In this document: in pieces, positions 25,963-34,663 of the stretch | How the letters are laid out: each line of letters begins with the position of its first letter | How positions within the stretch are numbered: the first letter of the stretch is position 1 | NCBI GenBank assembly: GCA_013152205.1 | Contig: JAADGV010000002.1 | Span: forward strand, 21,898 to 85,897 | DNA: 64,000 nt | From: Planctomycetota bacterium | GTDB taxonomy: Bacteria > Planctomycetota > Planctomycetia > Pirellulales > Lacipirellulaceae | Reading direction: 5' to 3' | Made by a program: the position numbers and the translations under genes | The notes under the pieces: model-generated | The model's database searches: none | Told to the model about the DNA's origin: nothing | Seen by the model: the letters and a program-made list of their open reading frames with translations, nothing else

Positions 25963-27774
25963 TCACATTCGAGAAACTATTTGATTGGTAGGCGAGAACC
26001 GTGAACTTTTTCGGCCCGCTAGAAACCACTCAAGGCCTAATAACAGCAAACAAGGCGCGAATTCGATCCATACGACAACAAAGTAAAAAAAGTACTCTCC
26101 ATTGTACCGGGTGCCTAAAACCGGCGGGTCGGGATAGTGGGCACTCAACCAGAAACGCAGGTAGTAAAGCAACGAACAGCCAGCCACGAGGTACCAGGTG
26201 CGATACTTGGCAAATGGCAAGAGCGGGAGTACCCAGCACCAGTACCACGGATTTTGGGTAGGGCAGGTCATCCAGAACCACGCCAACGTCAACATGGCAG
26301 CCCGGCACCAAGCATGGGGATCGGGCACACCGGCTGCACGCCATGCTAACCAACAAGCAAGACAAGCCAAAAAACCGCCTGTGATAACTCTCGTCAAGAG
26401 AAAAGAATCGCCGGTTAGATCTGAAATCTCCTCCAGTTCCAAATTTTCCGGCGGCGGAGCTTCGTCCCCGAAAAGCGTTTGAACCCAACTCCCCAACGAT
26501 GCGAAGCGCAATACGGTCGCTCTCGACCATGCATCGGGCACCGCCACAAACCAAGGCTTGATCTCAGGTGCTACGTCGGCTTGAGGGCCTAAGTTTTCTA
26601 GCACAACCATGAAGAGCAGATCGTTCATTTCCCATCTCTTAAAAAATGCTTGGAGACCAGCGGGCGGCTCGGCGCTTGGATCGAGATGAGGGAGGGCAGT
26701 CGGGAGACTGGCGCTGTCTTGCACTAGTTCGGCTGTGGGCGGACGGTCGTGAGCGACAAAGGTTAGCATTGGCGCGAGCAAGATAGTTGCGGGAATGGTC
26801 GCCGCTATGGCTCCTGAAAAAGTGGCGCCAACGCCGCAACGCCGCCACCAGACGGCAACAAACAGTGGGAGGAGAACCACCGGGTAGATTTTGGCCGCGA
26901 TCGCTAAGGCCAACACCACGCCCGACAACGTAGCCGCCCGAATCGGTGCGTCTGTCTTATCGCTACAACTGCGGACTAGCAGCCAAATAGCAAGTGTGGT
27001 CAGAAAAATGGCAATCGAATCGAGATGCCCCCCGTTGGCAATTTCTTTCAAAACCAACGGGCACCAACCATAGGCGATACTCAAACCAGGATGGAGTTTT
27101 ACTTCGCGCAGCAAGGCAATAACAACCAAGAGCGTTGCCAAATCGAAGAGCACCAGCAGTAATTTCATCACGACAAGGCGAGTGTGCAACGATACTTTCT
27201 CTGGGGTCACCAGGGCCGCCCATGCAAAAACCGCCTGGCTAACCAGCGGATAAGGCGAAGAGAGTTCACCGTAGTGAATCTGCTTGAGGCTAGCTGCAAG
27301 CGATGCGTTACGAGCCTGCAATGCCACTAGCTTTTGCAGGTCTTCCTTTTGAAATTTGGCTGGATTTTCGACGGCCTCTCGTACCTGTTGGGGCGAGTAA
27401 CGATAGGGGTTCACTCCATCTGCCAGCACGGCACCATCCCAGATATAACGATAGATATCAATTTCGTGCATCGGCACCGAGGGCAGCAAGATCGCTCGAA
27501 AGAGACAGGCGACGCCTACGATTCCGCAAAGAAGCATCTTGGTGGGTTGGATGCGAACCACGAGACCTAAGGCCGCCCCGTAGCAGAGAAACTCCAGAGC
27601 AAAGATCGTCAACATCCAGAGGGTAGGCTTCTCGGCGTCGGGCACGTCGCCCGCAAATTGCCGGCCCAACCACAACAGGGCAGCATATCCGCAAGCACTA
27701 AAAAGGGCGAGGAAGAAGAGCGTACGAGTTGATCGACAATTTTTGCCGAAGATCTCTGAGATGCTACCCATCAC
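25963..27774 (-). CDS. GT-C type polytopic mannosyltransferase-like protein
   Basis: 603 residues with roughly 10-12 hydrophobic segments. The first loop carries HEIDIYRYIWDGAVLADGVNPYRY, the acidic-loop motif of polyprenyl-phosphate-sugar-using GT-C enzymes related to PIG-M/DUF2029 mannosyltransferases. Later features are GHLDSIAIFLTTLAIW and KIYPVVLLPLFVAVW. It would transfer a sugar from a lipid-linked donor on the outer face of the membrane. Its stop-start overlap of four bases with the GT2 gene upstream (27771-27774) suggests that the GT2 makes the polyprenyl-phosphate-mannose donor it uses. Confidence 0.8.
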   Translation of the reverse strand: MMGSISEIFGKNCRSTRTLFFLALFSACGYAALLWLGRQFAGDVPDAEKPTLWMLTIFALEFLCYGAALGLVVRIQPTKMLLCGIVGVACLFRAILLPSVPMHEIDIYRYIWDGAVLADGVNPYRYSPQQVREAVENPAKFQKEDLQKLVALQARNASLAASLKQIHYGELSSPYPLVSQAVFAWAALVTPEKVSLHTRLVVMKLLLVLFDLATLLVVIALLREVKLHPGLSIAYGWCPLVLKEIANGGHLDSIAIFLTTLAIWLLVRSCSDKTDAPIRAATLSGVVLALAIAAKIYPVVLLPLFVAVWWRRCGVGATFSGAIAATIPATILLAPMLTFVAHDRPPTAELVQDSASLPTALPHLDPSAEPPAGLQAFFKRWEMNDLLFMVVLENLGPQADVAPEIKPWFVAVPDAWSRATVLRFASLGSWVQTLFGDEAPPPENLELEEISDLTGDSFLLTRVITGGFLACLACWLAWRAAGVPDPHAWCRAAMLTLAWFWMTCPTQNPWYWCWVLPLLPFAKYRTWYLVAGCSLLYYLRFWLSAHYPDPPVLGTRYNGEYFFYFVVVWIEFAPCLLLLGLEWFLAGRKSSRFSPTNQIVSRM

Positions 27775-28535
27775 TTTGCCTCATCGGCTCGGTTGGATGG
27801 CGGCCTACGAGCTGGTTTCATACTAGATTTCCGCCAGAAGCCGTACTTCGCAATCGTGTACAAAATCTTTGTGCCAGCCAAGATCGTCCCGCGCAGGGTG
27901 CCGCTGATTTTGCTAGTCCCGATACGTTTGCGATAACTGACGGGCACTTCGAGCGTGCGTAGCTCTGCTTTCACGGCTTTGATTTGCATTTCTACCGTCC
28001 AGCCAAAATTGGTGTCTTCCATCCCCAGCCGACACAGATGTGGGTAGGCGATGGCCCGAAATGGCCCTAGGTCGGTGTAATTCGCCCCGAACAACCGGCG
28101 CATCAGCCAACATGCCAAGCGATTTCCATAGAGGCTTTGGGGAGGCATGGCCCCCTGCTCGCGATCGCCGGCAATTCGCGATCCCAGCACAAAATCGGCC
28201 TGATCGGCAAAAATTGGTGCGGTTAGTTCCGACAATTGATCGGGGTGATCGCTGTAGTCTGCGTCGACAAACACAACCACGGCCGGGGCGCATTCGCCGT
28301 GCTTCACCCGATCTTCAATCTTGGCCAGCCCAGCTAAACATGCCGAACCGTAGCCACGCCGAGGCTCATACACAACTATTGCCCCAGCAGATCGGGCCAC
28401 TTCGGCAGTTTGGTCGGTAGAAGCGTTGTCGACAACGATCACGGCTCCGACCGCTGGCAAATCGCGCAGCACTAAGGGCAACGCCTCTTGCTCGTTATAG
28501 GCGGGAATAACAACGATGACTTCGGAAAGCGGCAT
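27771..28535 (-). CDS. GT2 family glycosyltransferase, dolichyl-phosphate-mannose-synthase-like
   Basis: 254 residues. The GT-A fold is shown by VVIPAYNEQEALPLVLRDLP at the start, VIVVDNASTDQTAEVA, and VVFVDADYSDHPD with the metal-binding D-x-D. FVLGSRIAGDREQGAMPPQS and FRAIAYPHL follow. Only a weak C-terminal hydrophobic patch exists, so it is likely membrane-associated rather than spanning. It is translationally coupled to the downstream GT-C gene (ATGA overlap), and together they make a lipid-linked sugar and use it. Confidence 0.87.
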   Translation of the reverse strand: MPLSEVIVVIPAYNEQEALPLVLRDLPAVGAVIVVDNASTDQTAEVARSAGAIVVYEPRRGYGSACLAGLAKIEDRVKHGECAPAVVVFVDADYSDHPDQLSELTAPIFADQADFVLGSRIAGDREQGAMPPQSLYGNRLACWLMRRLFGANYTDLGPFRAIAYPHLCRLGMEDTNFGWTVEMQIKAVKAELRTLEVPVSYRKRIGTSKISGTLRGTILAGTKILYTIAKYGFWRKSSMKPARRPPSNRADEAK

Positions 28536-28612
28536 CTAGCTGGCTGCGGAGTGAAGGAGACGACCTTTTCTCTCACAGCGTACAAGCCATTTACCCGCAA
28601 GGCAAACTCAGT

Positions 28613-28813
28613 CTATCTCGAGCCACTCCCGCCGCCCGCGGTCGGAGTGCTAGGGACATAGCCACCCGTTTGGGGTTGGTAAGGCACATAGGTCGCTGTG
28701 GGAGCGGCGCACGAACCATTGCTACAACCTCCACCACCATAAGGTGTCTGACAGCCACTGAATGTCGCAGCCGCTAGCGCGGCAACCGCCAATAAGAAAA
28801 ATTTGTACACCAT
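28613..28813 (-). CDS. Small Gly/Pro/Ser-rich lipoprotein
   Basis: 66 residues. It has a short basic start, a hydrophobic stretch and the lipobox-like TFSGCQ with Cys at about 21, then GGGGCSNGSCAAP and a Pro/Tyr/Gly-rich tail. This is the pattern of tiny planctomycete lipoproteins of unknown function. Two more Cys (CSNGSC) could bind metal or form a disulfide. Single gene; the upstream spacer 28814-28860 must hold its promoter. Confidence 0.65.
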   Translation of the reverse strand: MVYKFFLLAVAALAAATFSGCQTPYGGGGCSNGSCAAPTATYVPYQPQTGGYVPSTPTAGGGSGSR

Positions 28814-28878
28814 TTTTTGAGTTCCTTTCCAATGATTCCGTATTTCCGTTTACAGAAATATGCGTGGGTGATCTTATC

Positions 28879-28963
28879 CTTTTCTAATTGCAAGAGTGTT
28901 TTGTGGGAGGATGTCGTGGCCGACACCGCTAACGAATTTGGCTTGGGATCAAGTGACTCTTGG
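28879..28963. repeat. Dispersed repeat around GTCGTGGCCGACAC, copy 2
   Basis: About 85 bases matching 8037-8122 in the same orientation, from TTTTCTAATTGCAAGAG through GGGAGGATGTCGTGG to TTGGGATCAAGTGACTCT. It lies between the lipoprotein gene and the end of the DUF547 gene. Confidence 0.7.
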
Positions 28964-28995
28964 GAACGTCAATTGGTAAGTTGCTCTAGCCGTCA

Positions 28996-29817
28996 CTACT
29001 TTCGGCGGGCCTGATCGTTCAGTCCCCAGTCGTAATCAAGATAGCTAACACTTACCCGACCGCTGGATGCCAGGGTCTGAGCACCTCGGTCGGGTAATAA
29101 TGGAGCTACGCGGCGCATTTGAGTCGCTTGGTCTGAGCCGAAGTCTTCGGCAAACCATTTCAGAATTGGGGAGATCGCGATGCGACGTTTGGCCGCATCG
29201 TAAGAGAATTTTGATCGGTCGGCAAAAAACCGTTTAGAATTGAAGGTCAGTTGGCTATCAATTTTCTCTGCCGTGTACGCACTATTTAGCAACGGCGGAC
29301 AGCCAATCGAGGCGCAGACGATTGCAAAGTGAATACGAGGATCACCCATTTTGCGCAGCACGTCGTGCTCCATCTGGTTCAACGAATACGTGCGTCCCTC
29401 CACCGGCAACAGGAGATCGTCCCAAATGTTGTAGCCAAAGACTTTGGCTGTGTGATTGCGAATGCTGGTGGTAGGGTATTCGCGCAGGATGCCTTTGATC
29501 GTGACCGCGTTGTAGGCGTTGATCCAAAATGCAAACTGACTTTCGCGGGAAGAACTCTTGTTGGGGTCTGCTTGCGAAAGATGGGCGAGGTACTGATCGA
29601 GCATTGCCTGATCTTGCGGCGATCGTTGCCACGCTTGATAGTTGACAAACCCTGCCGAGTCGCAGTACTTGCGAAGCAGTGCATCCCACGAACTATGATC
29701 TACCTGCTCGAAAGAAACTTGTTGGTTTGCCGACACAGCTTTGCCCAATGTTGCCGCTCCGCCTGCCCATGCAATCGATGCCTGCATTGAAAGTGCTAGG
29801 AATATCAGGTGTTTCAT
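28996..29817 (-). CDS. Secreted DUF547 protein
   Basis: 273 residues from the ATG at 29817 (MKHLIFLALSMQASIAWAGG), which begins with a clear signal peptide. An ATG at 29916 would add 33 unlikely residues. The DUF547 core is FAFWINAYNAVTIKGIL near residue 95, then FGYNIWDDLLLPVEGRTYSLNQMEHDVLR, HFAIVCASIGCPPL with two Cys, and LKWFAEDF. The family is widespread, probably extracytoplasmic, and of unknown activity. Confidence 0.85.
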   Translation of the reverse strand: MKHLIFLALSMQASIAWAGGAATLGKAVSANQQVSFEQVDHSSWDALLRKYCDSAGFVNYQAWQRSPQDQAMLDQYLAHLSQADPNKSSSRESQFAFWINAYNAVTIKGILREYPTTSIRNHTAKVFGYNIWDDLLLPVEGRTYSLNQMEHDVLRKMGDPRIHFAIVCASIGCPPLLNSAYTAEKIDSQLTFNSKRFFADRSKFSYDAAKRRIAISPILKWFAEDFGSDQATQMRRVAPLLPDRGAQTLASSGRVSVSYLDYDWGLNDQARRK

Positions 29818-30433
29818 CGTTACGGTCTCCACCGCGAATTTTTTGGTATCAGTGCAAGGTGCAAACCCATGCGGTCGCAATTTTTCTGCTTTCTCAGCCG
29901 TTTCGTGGGAAAACACGATCTCGTATTCTGGAACATCGCTTGAAGTTCTACTGCGGATTATGACTAGTACGCAAAAGTGTGTCTGTGGGATCGATTACTT
30001 CTACGAACTATTTTTCTGTAACCGTTCACTTGATGACAGCATTCGCAGACTGATAAATAGAAACGGGATTTCACGCAAAGGCGCAAAGACGCCAAGAGCT
30101 TGCGGCTGAATAGATGCGAAACGCCAACCTTGTTGGTTGCGAAAGGAGCGAAACTGCTGAAAAATGGAAAAACGTGCCCCAGGACGAGGAGGACTGCAAA
30201 GCCGCTTAGTTCAAAAATAGATAAGCCACAGAGAACACCGAGGACACGGAGAATCCCGTATTTCAGTACTCTGAGTTCTCGGTGTTCTCTGTGGCTAGCT
30301 CCTTATCGGGCCGAATTTTTTACTTTCAATCCTCTATGATCATGACCGCATGGGTTTGCACCTTGCACGAGTGTGGCTACAATCGGGGGTTTGTTAACAG
30401 TCTTCTTCCCTTAACCTAGTGGACAACAAATCG
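29818..30433. other. Long intergenic region with type D and type A repeats
   Basis: Holds a solitary type D end at 30069-30098 (CACGCAAAGGCGCAAAGACG) and the type A inverted pair 30224-30296. The rest shows no gene. Divergent promoters for DUF547 and the leuB-like gene are expected. Confidence 0.55.
30224..30296. repeat. Gene-less inverted-repeat pair, type A
   Basis: AGCCACAGAGAACACCGAG at 30224-30242 is repeated exactly in inverted form at 30278-30296. Similarity continues for about nine further bases on the inside of each arm. The spacer is only about 35 bases, so the unit could fold into one hairpin. Confidence 0.8.
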
Positions 30434-31495
30434 ATGAAGCTCGCAGTTATTGGTGGCGATGGAACAGGCCCAGAAGTCGCAGCCGAAGGAGTCAAGGTAC
30501 TTGAATCGGTCGCAAAAATCGAAGAATTCGACTATGAACTCACCCACCTCGACTGGGGGGGCGATAGATACCTCAAAACGGGTGAAGCTCTCCCCGCAGA
30601 CGGCCTCGAACAGCTAAAGCAATTCGACGCGATCCTACTCGGTGCCGTCGGCCACCCCGATGTCGCTCCTGGCATTCTCGAACGTAAGCTGTTGCTCGAT
30701 GTTCGCTTTGGTCTCGACCAGTACATCAATCTACGACCAGTGAAGCTGTTTCCCGGCGTTGAAACTCCTCTGAAAGACAAAGGGCCCGAGGACATCGACT
30801 TTGTTGTTGTGCGGGAAAACACCGAAGATCTGTACTGCGGTGCAGGTGGTTTTATGCACAAGGGGACACCTAACGAAGTTGCCACTCAAACGGCAATTTA
30901 CACCCGGAAGGGCTGCGAACGCTGTATTCGCTACGCGTTCGAATACACACAAAAGCGTAATAACCCCAAAGGCAAACGGCTGACGCTTGTTGCAAAAACC
31001 AATGTTCTTACCACGGGACATGATCTTTGGTGGCGGACTTTCCAAGAAGTTGCTGGCGACTATCCTGACGTCGAGACCGATTACAACCACGTCGACGCTT
31101 GCTGCATGTGGATCGTAAAAAACCCTGAGTACTACGATGTCATTGTCACGACCAACATGTTCGGCGATATCATCACCGATCTTTCGGGCATGATCCAAGG
31201 TGGCATGGGGGTTGCGGCGGGTGGCAACATTAACCCCGAACCAGGGGGGGTTAGCATGTTCGAACCTATGGGTGGCAGTGCACCCAAGTACACCGGTACG
31301 GGCAAAATCAATCCGATCGCAACGATCAATGCCGTAAGCATGTTGCTCGATCAAGTGGGCCAATCGGACGCGGCACAACGAGTGATGAGCGCCATTATGC
31401 ACGTCACCGCAACGAAGATGAAAAGCCAAAGTGCGGGGAAAATGGGGTATAGCACTAGCGAAGTCGGTGACCTAGTTTTAGATGCATTGGCCTAG
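30434..31495 (+). CDS. Isocitrate/isopropylmalate dehydrogenase family protein (probable 3-isopropylmalate dehydrogenase)
   Basis: 353 residues from the ATG at 30434; a GTG at 30419 would add five. The opening [23 protein letters not shown] is the dinucleotide-binding start of the beta-decarboxylating dehydrogenases. [17 protein letters not shown] and [27 protein letters not shown] carry the metal and substrate Asp residues. The length and GxGGF loop fit the LeuB/tartrate dehydrogenase branch rather than the longer NADP isocitrate enzyme. LeuB oxidises 3-isopropylmalate in leucine synthesis. No other leu gene is present in the window, so the exact substrate stays open. Two hairpins follow the gene. 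Confidence 0.8.
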   Translation: MKLAVIGGDGTGPEVAAEGVKVLESVAKIEEFDYELTHLDWGGDRYLKTGEALPADGLEQLKQFDAILLGAVGHPDVAPGILERKLLLDVRFGLDQYINLRPVKLFPGVETPLKDKGPEDIDFVVVRENTEDLYCGAGGFMHKGTPNEVATQTAIYTRKGCERCIRYAFEYTQKRNNPKGKRLTLVAKTNVLTTGHDLWWRTFQEVAGDYPDVETDYNHVDACCMWIVKNPEYYDVIVTTNMFGDIITDLSGMIQGGMGVAAGGNINPEPGGVSMFEPMGGSAPKYTGTGKINPIATINAVSMLLDQVGQSDAAQRVMSAIMHVTATKMKSQSAGKMGYSTSEVGDLVLDALA

Positions 31496-31593
31496 CACTC
31501 CTCTTGGCTGAGTACGCCTATCCGCACAGATAGGGCTTTAAGTAAATACTTGTGTACTTCGCGCGATCAATCGCGGTTATAGCGGCTCTACCT

Positions 31594-31626
31594 CAGTACC
31601 TTTTTTCGAAACGAAAAAAGGTACTG
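31594..31626. terminator. Perfect 15-base hairpin after the leuB-like gene
   Basis: CAGTACCTTTTTTCG at 31594-31608 pairs exactly with 31612-31626 around a three-base loop. It lacks a T-run after the stem, but the stem itself contains TTTTTT. It may act with the terminator immediately downstream, or on the opposite strand. Confidence 0.6.
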
Positions 31627-31639
31627 ATCGGAAAAAAAC

Positions 31640-31684
31640 AATCTGCTCTGACTGTGGCTAACCACCACGAGAGCAGATTTTTTT
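31640..31684 (+). terminator. Intrinsic terminator of the leuB-like gene
   Basis: ATCTGCTCT (31641-31649) pairs with AGAGCAGAT (31670-31678), followed by a run of Ts through 31684. The loop contains a further GTGG/CCAC pair. Position and T-run fit a Rho-independent terminator for the gene ending at 31495. Confidence 0.75.
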
Positions 31685-31767
31685 GTACTAAGTCCGACCT
31701 AGTCCTACACAACAATCGCCAGACTGTGTACCCTGGTGTTTTCCTACTAATGTGTTTTTAATTTGGG

Positions 31768-32040
31768 ATGAATAAGATGAAACCTCACCTAACCCCACGG
31801 CAGGTCGAAGTGATCCGCCTAGTGAGCCTTGGTTGCACCAATGACGAGTCGGCTGCGATCCTTGGCCTTTCTCCAGCTACGGTTGACAATCACAAGACGC
31901 GCGCCATGCGTGCCCTCGGCACCGACAAAGCCGTTCTCGTTACTCGCCTTGCATTGAAGTACCGCATTACCTCGATGAAGGACCAACTGACGCGATCTGA
32001 AAAGCGCAAGAGTGGCCGAAAAAACGATGGCTGGAACTAG
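31768..32040 (+). CDS. Stand-alone LuxR-type helix-turn-helix protein
   Basis: 90 residues, almost entirely one GerE/LuxR DNA-binding domain: LTPRQVEVIRLVSLGCTNDESAAILGLSPATVDNHKTRAMRALG, then a basic C-terminal tail (EKRKSGRKNDGWN). There is no receiver or ligand domain. It would bind DNA as a dimer, as in the NarL group, but its signal is unknown. ATG at 31768, with a second ATG four codons on. Ribosome-binding site is weak. The terminator upstream isolates it from the leuB-like gene, so it has its own promoter in 31690-31767. Confidence 0.8.
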   Translation: MNKMKPHLTPRQVEVIRLVSLGCTNDESAAILGLSPATVDNHKTRAMRALGTDKAVLVTRLALKYRITSMKDQLTRSEKRKSGRKNDGWN

Positions 32041-32544
32041 TCCTCGTTTTTTTGAGTTCGTCTACAATAGCCGGACCGCCACGCGGTCTAAGAACGTGTT
32101 TTGAAATTGAAAAAGGGATTCGGGGCCAGGGGCTGGGGACTAGGGAAATGGGTCGTTTCACTCCCTAGTCCCCAGATCCTAGCTCCTCTCATGCTCAGCC
32201 GGTTTTCCAATTTACGAGGCGAGGGAATTTCAAAACACGTTCTAAGGGGCCCGGAGGCAAGTGTGCCTCCGTCTGCCCGACAACTCGCAATTTCCAATGC
32301 AACGGGGACTGGCCTAACACAGTTACGGTCGGCTTGTCAGTTCTCTGGATATTGCCACGCTATTGCTTCACGGCTCGCCTTCAGGTGCTGCTGAGACGAA
32401 CGTCTTGTTCGTCGCGGTGGCGCCCCTACGGCAAAGCCTGGAATATGGTATTGTATGGCACTGCCTTCGCAAAGATTTCTAGTGCAGCGAGCGCACTAGT
32501 AACGGGGTTGGTAGCCACTCTTTCAGACCTTATTCTTTCAGACC
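32041..32544. other. Intergenic region with a MITE-like element and hairpins
   Basis: Contains the MITE-like element 32091-32243. Two further perfect hairpins follow: CGGAGGCA/TGCCTCCG at 32252-32271 and GACGAAC/GTTCGTC at 32395-32413. No gene is supported. Confidence 0.6.
32091..32243. mobile_element. MITE-like element with nested inverted repeats
   Basis: Outer perfect 18-base inverted repeats AGAACGTGTTTTGAAATT (32091-32108) and its inverse (32226-32243). Inside, a perfect 14-base inverted pair CTGGGGACTAGGGA (32133-32146) faces 32162-32175. No coding capacity. An isolated 25-base end recurs at 18631-18655. The pattern is that of a non-autonomous element, but its transposase is not in the window. 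Confidence 0.6.
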
Positions 32545-32973
32545 ATGCCTGCTAAAGAACCCAAGATGGCGCTGGGACCATTTCAGTTTCAGCCGGCTAA
32601 TGTCAAGGTTCAGGGGCGTCCGCCTCTTGCCGAATGGCAGGGGCCGTTGCAATTTGCTTTATGGTGCCAACGAGCAAGTCCTTGGTGGATTGGTGATATG
32701 ATCAACCGGGGCGAAGACCTTTTTGGCGAGGAATTTGGCGAAGTCTGTGGCGACACTTTATCGACCGAAATGGTAAGCCGTTATGCTTCGGTTGCCCGTC
32801 GAGTGCCTGCGCAGAATCGACGGCCAGTCCTTTCATGGTCGGCACACGCCGCCGTTGCTCGCTTGCCACATGCAGAGCAGCGTCGCCTGTTGGCGGAAGC
32901 CGAGCGTCAAGGCTGGAACAGCGACATGTTGCGCAAGAAGGTGCAGGAAATCGTTAAAGAGAATAAAAAATAA
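32545..32973 (+). CDS. Hypothetical protein with a ParB-like-associated H/W motif
   Basis: 142 residues, ATG at 32545. The second half, SWSAHAAVARLPHAEQRRLLAEAERQGWNSDMLRKKV, resembles a motif (S-x-S-H-H-x-x-V-A-x-L, then W-L-x-x-A-x-x-x-G-W) that I associate with ParB-like and phage or plasmid proteins. The first half has WQGPLQFALWCQRASPWWIGDMINRGEDLFG. No membrane segment. It is closely followed (40 bases) by the TauE/SafE gene on the same strand, but a functional link is doubtful. I do not know its role. Confidence 0.6.
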   Translation: MPAKEPKMALGPFQFQPANVKVQGRPPLAEWQGPLQFALWCQRASPWWIGDMINRGEDLFGEEFGEVCGDTLSTEMVSRYASVARRVPAQNRRPVLSWSAHAAVARLPHAEQRRLLAEAERQGWNSDMLRKKVQEIVKENKK

Positions 32974-33013
32974 TCCCGCCTTCTGCAACTCTCCTACTCT
33001 CCACGCCCCACCT

Positions 33014-33778
33014 ATGCTCTACTCACCAGCGGAAATTGCTCTGATCGGTTTGATCATGACGTTCGGCGGGGTAATCCAGGGCGCTGTTGGATTTGCGTCT
33101 GGGATGTTGGGGGTTCCCTTGCTGATACTCAGCGGCTTTTCCTTGCCCGAGGCGGCAACGATTAACCTTGTCTCAAGCGGCGTGCAAAACATTATTGGTG
33201 CGTGGAAACTACGGTCTCACCTTGAGCCGAGAGAACTTGTTTTTCCGGTCGTTCTGCGTTGGCTTGCAATTCCCGTTGGAACCTATGTTGCTTGGCTGAC
33301 TGATCAACATCTTTCCTCCGCACAGTCCAAGCAACTTATCGGCATGGTGCTGCTAGTGGTCGTGCTACTTCTATGGGTTTGCCGTGTGACACCGCGCGAG
33401 CATCTCAATGCATTCTGGCAGACTTTGGTTTTTTCTACCTCGGGGTTCATGCTCGGCTTTGCGACCATGGGCGGCTCTCCGATGGCAATTTACGTCAACT
33501 CGCTAACCTGGCCGGTCGCCAAATCGCGAGCATTTTTGTTCGCCTGCTCAGCTGCGGGGCTACCTATCGCAGTCGTTTTTTTTTCGTGGCAGTACGGCTC
33601 TAGGATTATTCCTGCTGCCGTGGCCGCATTGATTGTGATGCCAGGAATCCTTGCCGGACTCTGGCTCGGTTTACATTTGGGGCATCGTCTGCCTAAGCCC
33701 CTCTTCAGGAAAATCACTTTCGCGTTAATAGTCGCGATAGCGGCAATCGCGATTATGGCTCCATTCTTTTCAGAATAG
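33014..33778 (+). CDS. TauE/SafE-family permease
   Basis: 254 residues from the ATG at 33014 (MLYSPAEIALIGLIMTFGGVI). The family, also called DUF81, typically has about eight membrane helices in two repeats; here GGVIQGAVGFASGMLGVPLLIL in the first repeat and FSTSGFMLGFATMGGSPMAIYV in the second are the matching repeat cores. Members export or import sulfite, sulfoacetate, taurine and related organosulfur anions. The substrate is unknown. The upstream in-frame extension from 32783 overlaps the previous gene in another frame and is rejected. The neighbourhood has no sulfur-metabolism gene. Confidence 0.87.
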   Translation: MLYSPAEIALIGLIMTFGGVIQGAVGFASGMLGVPLLILSGFSLPEAATINLVSSGVQNIIGAWKLRSHLEPRELVFPVVLRWLAIPVGTYVAWLTDQHLSSAQSKQLIGMVLLVVVLLLWVCRVTPREHLNAFWQTLVFSTSGFMLGFATMGGSPMAIYVNSLTWPVAKSRAFLFACSAAGLPIAVVFFSWQYGSRIIPAAVAALIVMPGILAGLWLGLHLGHRLPKPLFRKITFALIVAIAAIAIMAPFFSE

Positions 33779-33851
33779 ACCGTGCCATCGGCTTAACTGC
33801 GGCTTCCGCTCGCAGCTAGTATAGAGGGGGAAGTGGAGAAATAGTATGCGA

Positions 33852-34616
33852 TCACACTTTTTGGATCTCGACGCAGATTCCGCCGGCGCGAAATGTTTTG
33901 TGCATTCGCGTAAACCAAAGCTCTTGCTTGCAGCGCAAACCGACGTTCTCGCAGAGCTGCATCAGTTCCTGCCGATTGAAGGTTCGGCAGCACCAAAGCC
34001 GGCTTGTCCATGCGCCTGAAAAGCTATCTTCGGTAGAAAGCAACAACGCTCGGCCACCTTTTGTTAGTACCCGTGCCATCTCGGCGAGGCCTGGCTCGGG
34101 GTCGGGCAGATGTTCTAGAACATATCCGCAAGTGATGCAGTCGAAGGATTCGTCGGCAAAGGGTAGGTTCGCGAGGTCCGCAGCAACGTAGTCCAGCTCG
34201 TCACTTTTCAGACGATTTTTCGCTCGACGCAACATCTGATGCGAGAGATCGATGCAGGTGATTTCGGTACCTTCGTCGGAATATTTGAGCAAGTGACGAG
34301 CGATTTGCCCTGCCCCGCTGCCGATGTCGAGAGCCGATCGTACGCCAGCGAGGTCGAATTTGCGAGTACGAAACAGACGTTCGCCCAATGGGATGTGCAA
34401 CGAGACCATGCTGCAAGCGGCAAGCATCGCACCTTTTGGCCCGCCATAAACTCGCTTTACCTTGCGGCGATACTCGTCGTCGCTTACTCGGCTGATGAGG
34501 TCGTCTTCAATCAGTCGGTGCAAAGCCGCACGGCGCTCGCTGCGTTTGGTTCGTCGTTGTTTTGTAGCATTCGAAATTTCGTGCATGGGTAGACTCGCCG
34601 ATTCCGATTTAACCAT
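33852..34616 (-). CDS. Class I SAM-dependent methyltransferase
   Basis: 254 residues. Motif I is ALDIGSGAGQIARHLL near residue 97, followed by ITCIDLSHQMLRRAKNRL, YVAADLANLPFADESFDCITCGYVLEHLPDPEPGLAEMARVLTKGG. This is the Methyltransf_11 (UbiE/COQ5-like) set. The N-terminal 90 residues are basic and polar (RRTKRSERRAALHRLIEDDLISRV) and could be a partner or substrate domain. The acceptor substrate cannot be inferred. The ATG at 34616 is used; an ATG ten codons later is possible. It lies directly downstream of the BatA-like gene. Confidence 0.82.
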   Translation of the reverse strand: MVKSESASLPMHEISNATKQRRTKRSERRAALHRLIEDDLISRVSDDEYRRKVKRVYGGPKGAMLAACSMVSLHIPLGERLFRTRKFDLAGVRSALDIGSGAGQIARHLLKYSDEGTEITCIDLSHQMLRRAKNRLKSDELDYVAADLANLPFADESFDCITCGYVLEHLPDPEPGLAEMARVLTKGGRALLLSTEDSFSGAWTSRLWCCRTFNRQELMQLCENVGLRCKQELWFTRMHKTFRAGGICVEIQKV

Positions 34617-34663
34617 TCATTTATCCGAGAATGCCCTGCTACGAAGGCGCCAGACAAGCCTGC

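Noticed and set aside
30224..30296. Simple transcription terminator
   Set aside because: No T-run follows, and related arms occur far apart around GxxExxY genes, so it is treated as a repeat.
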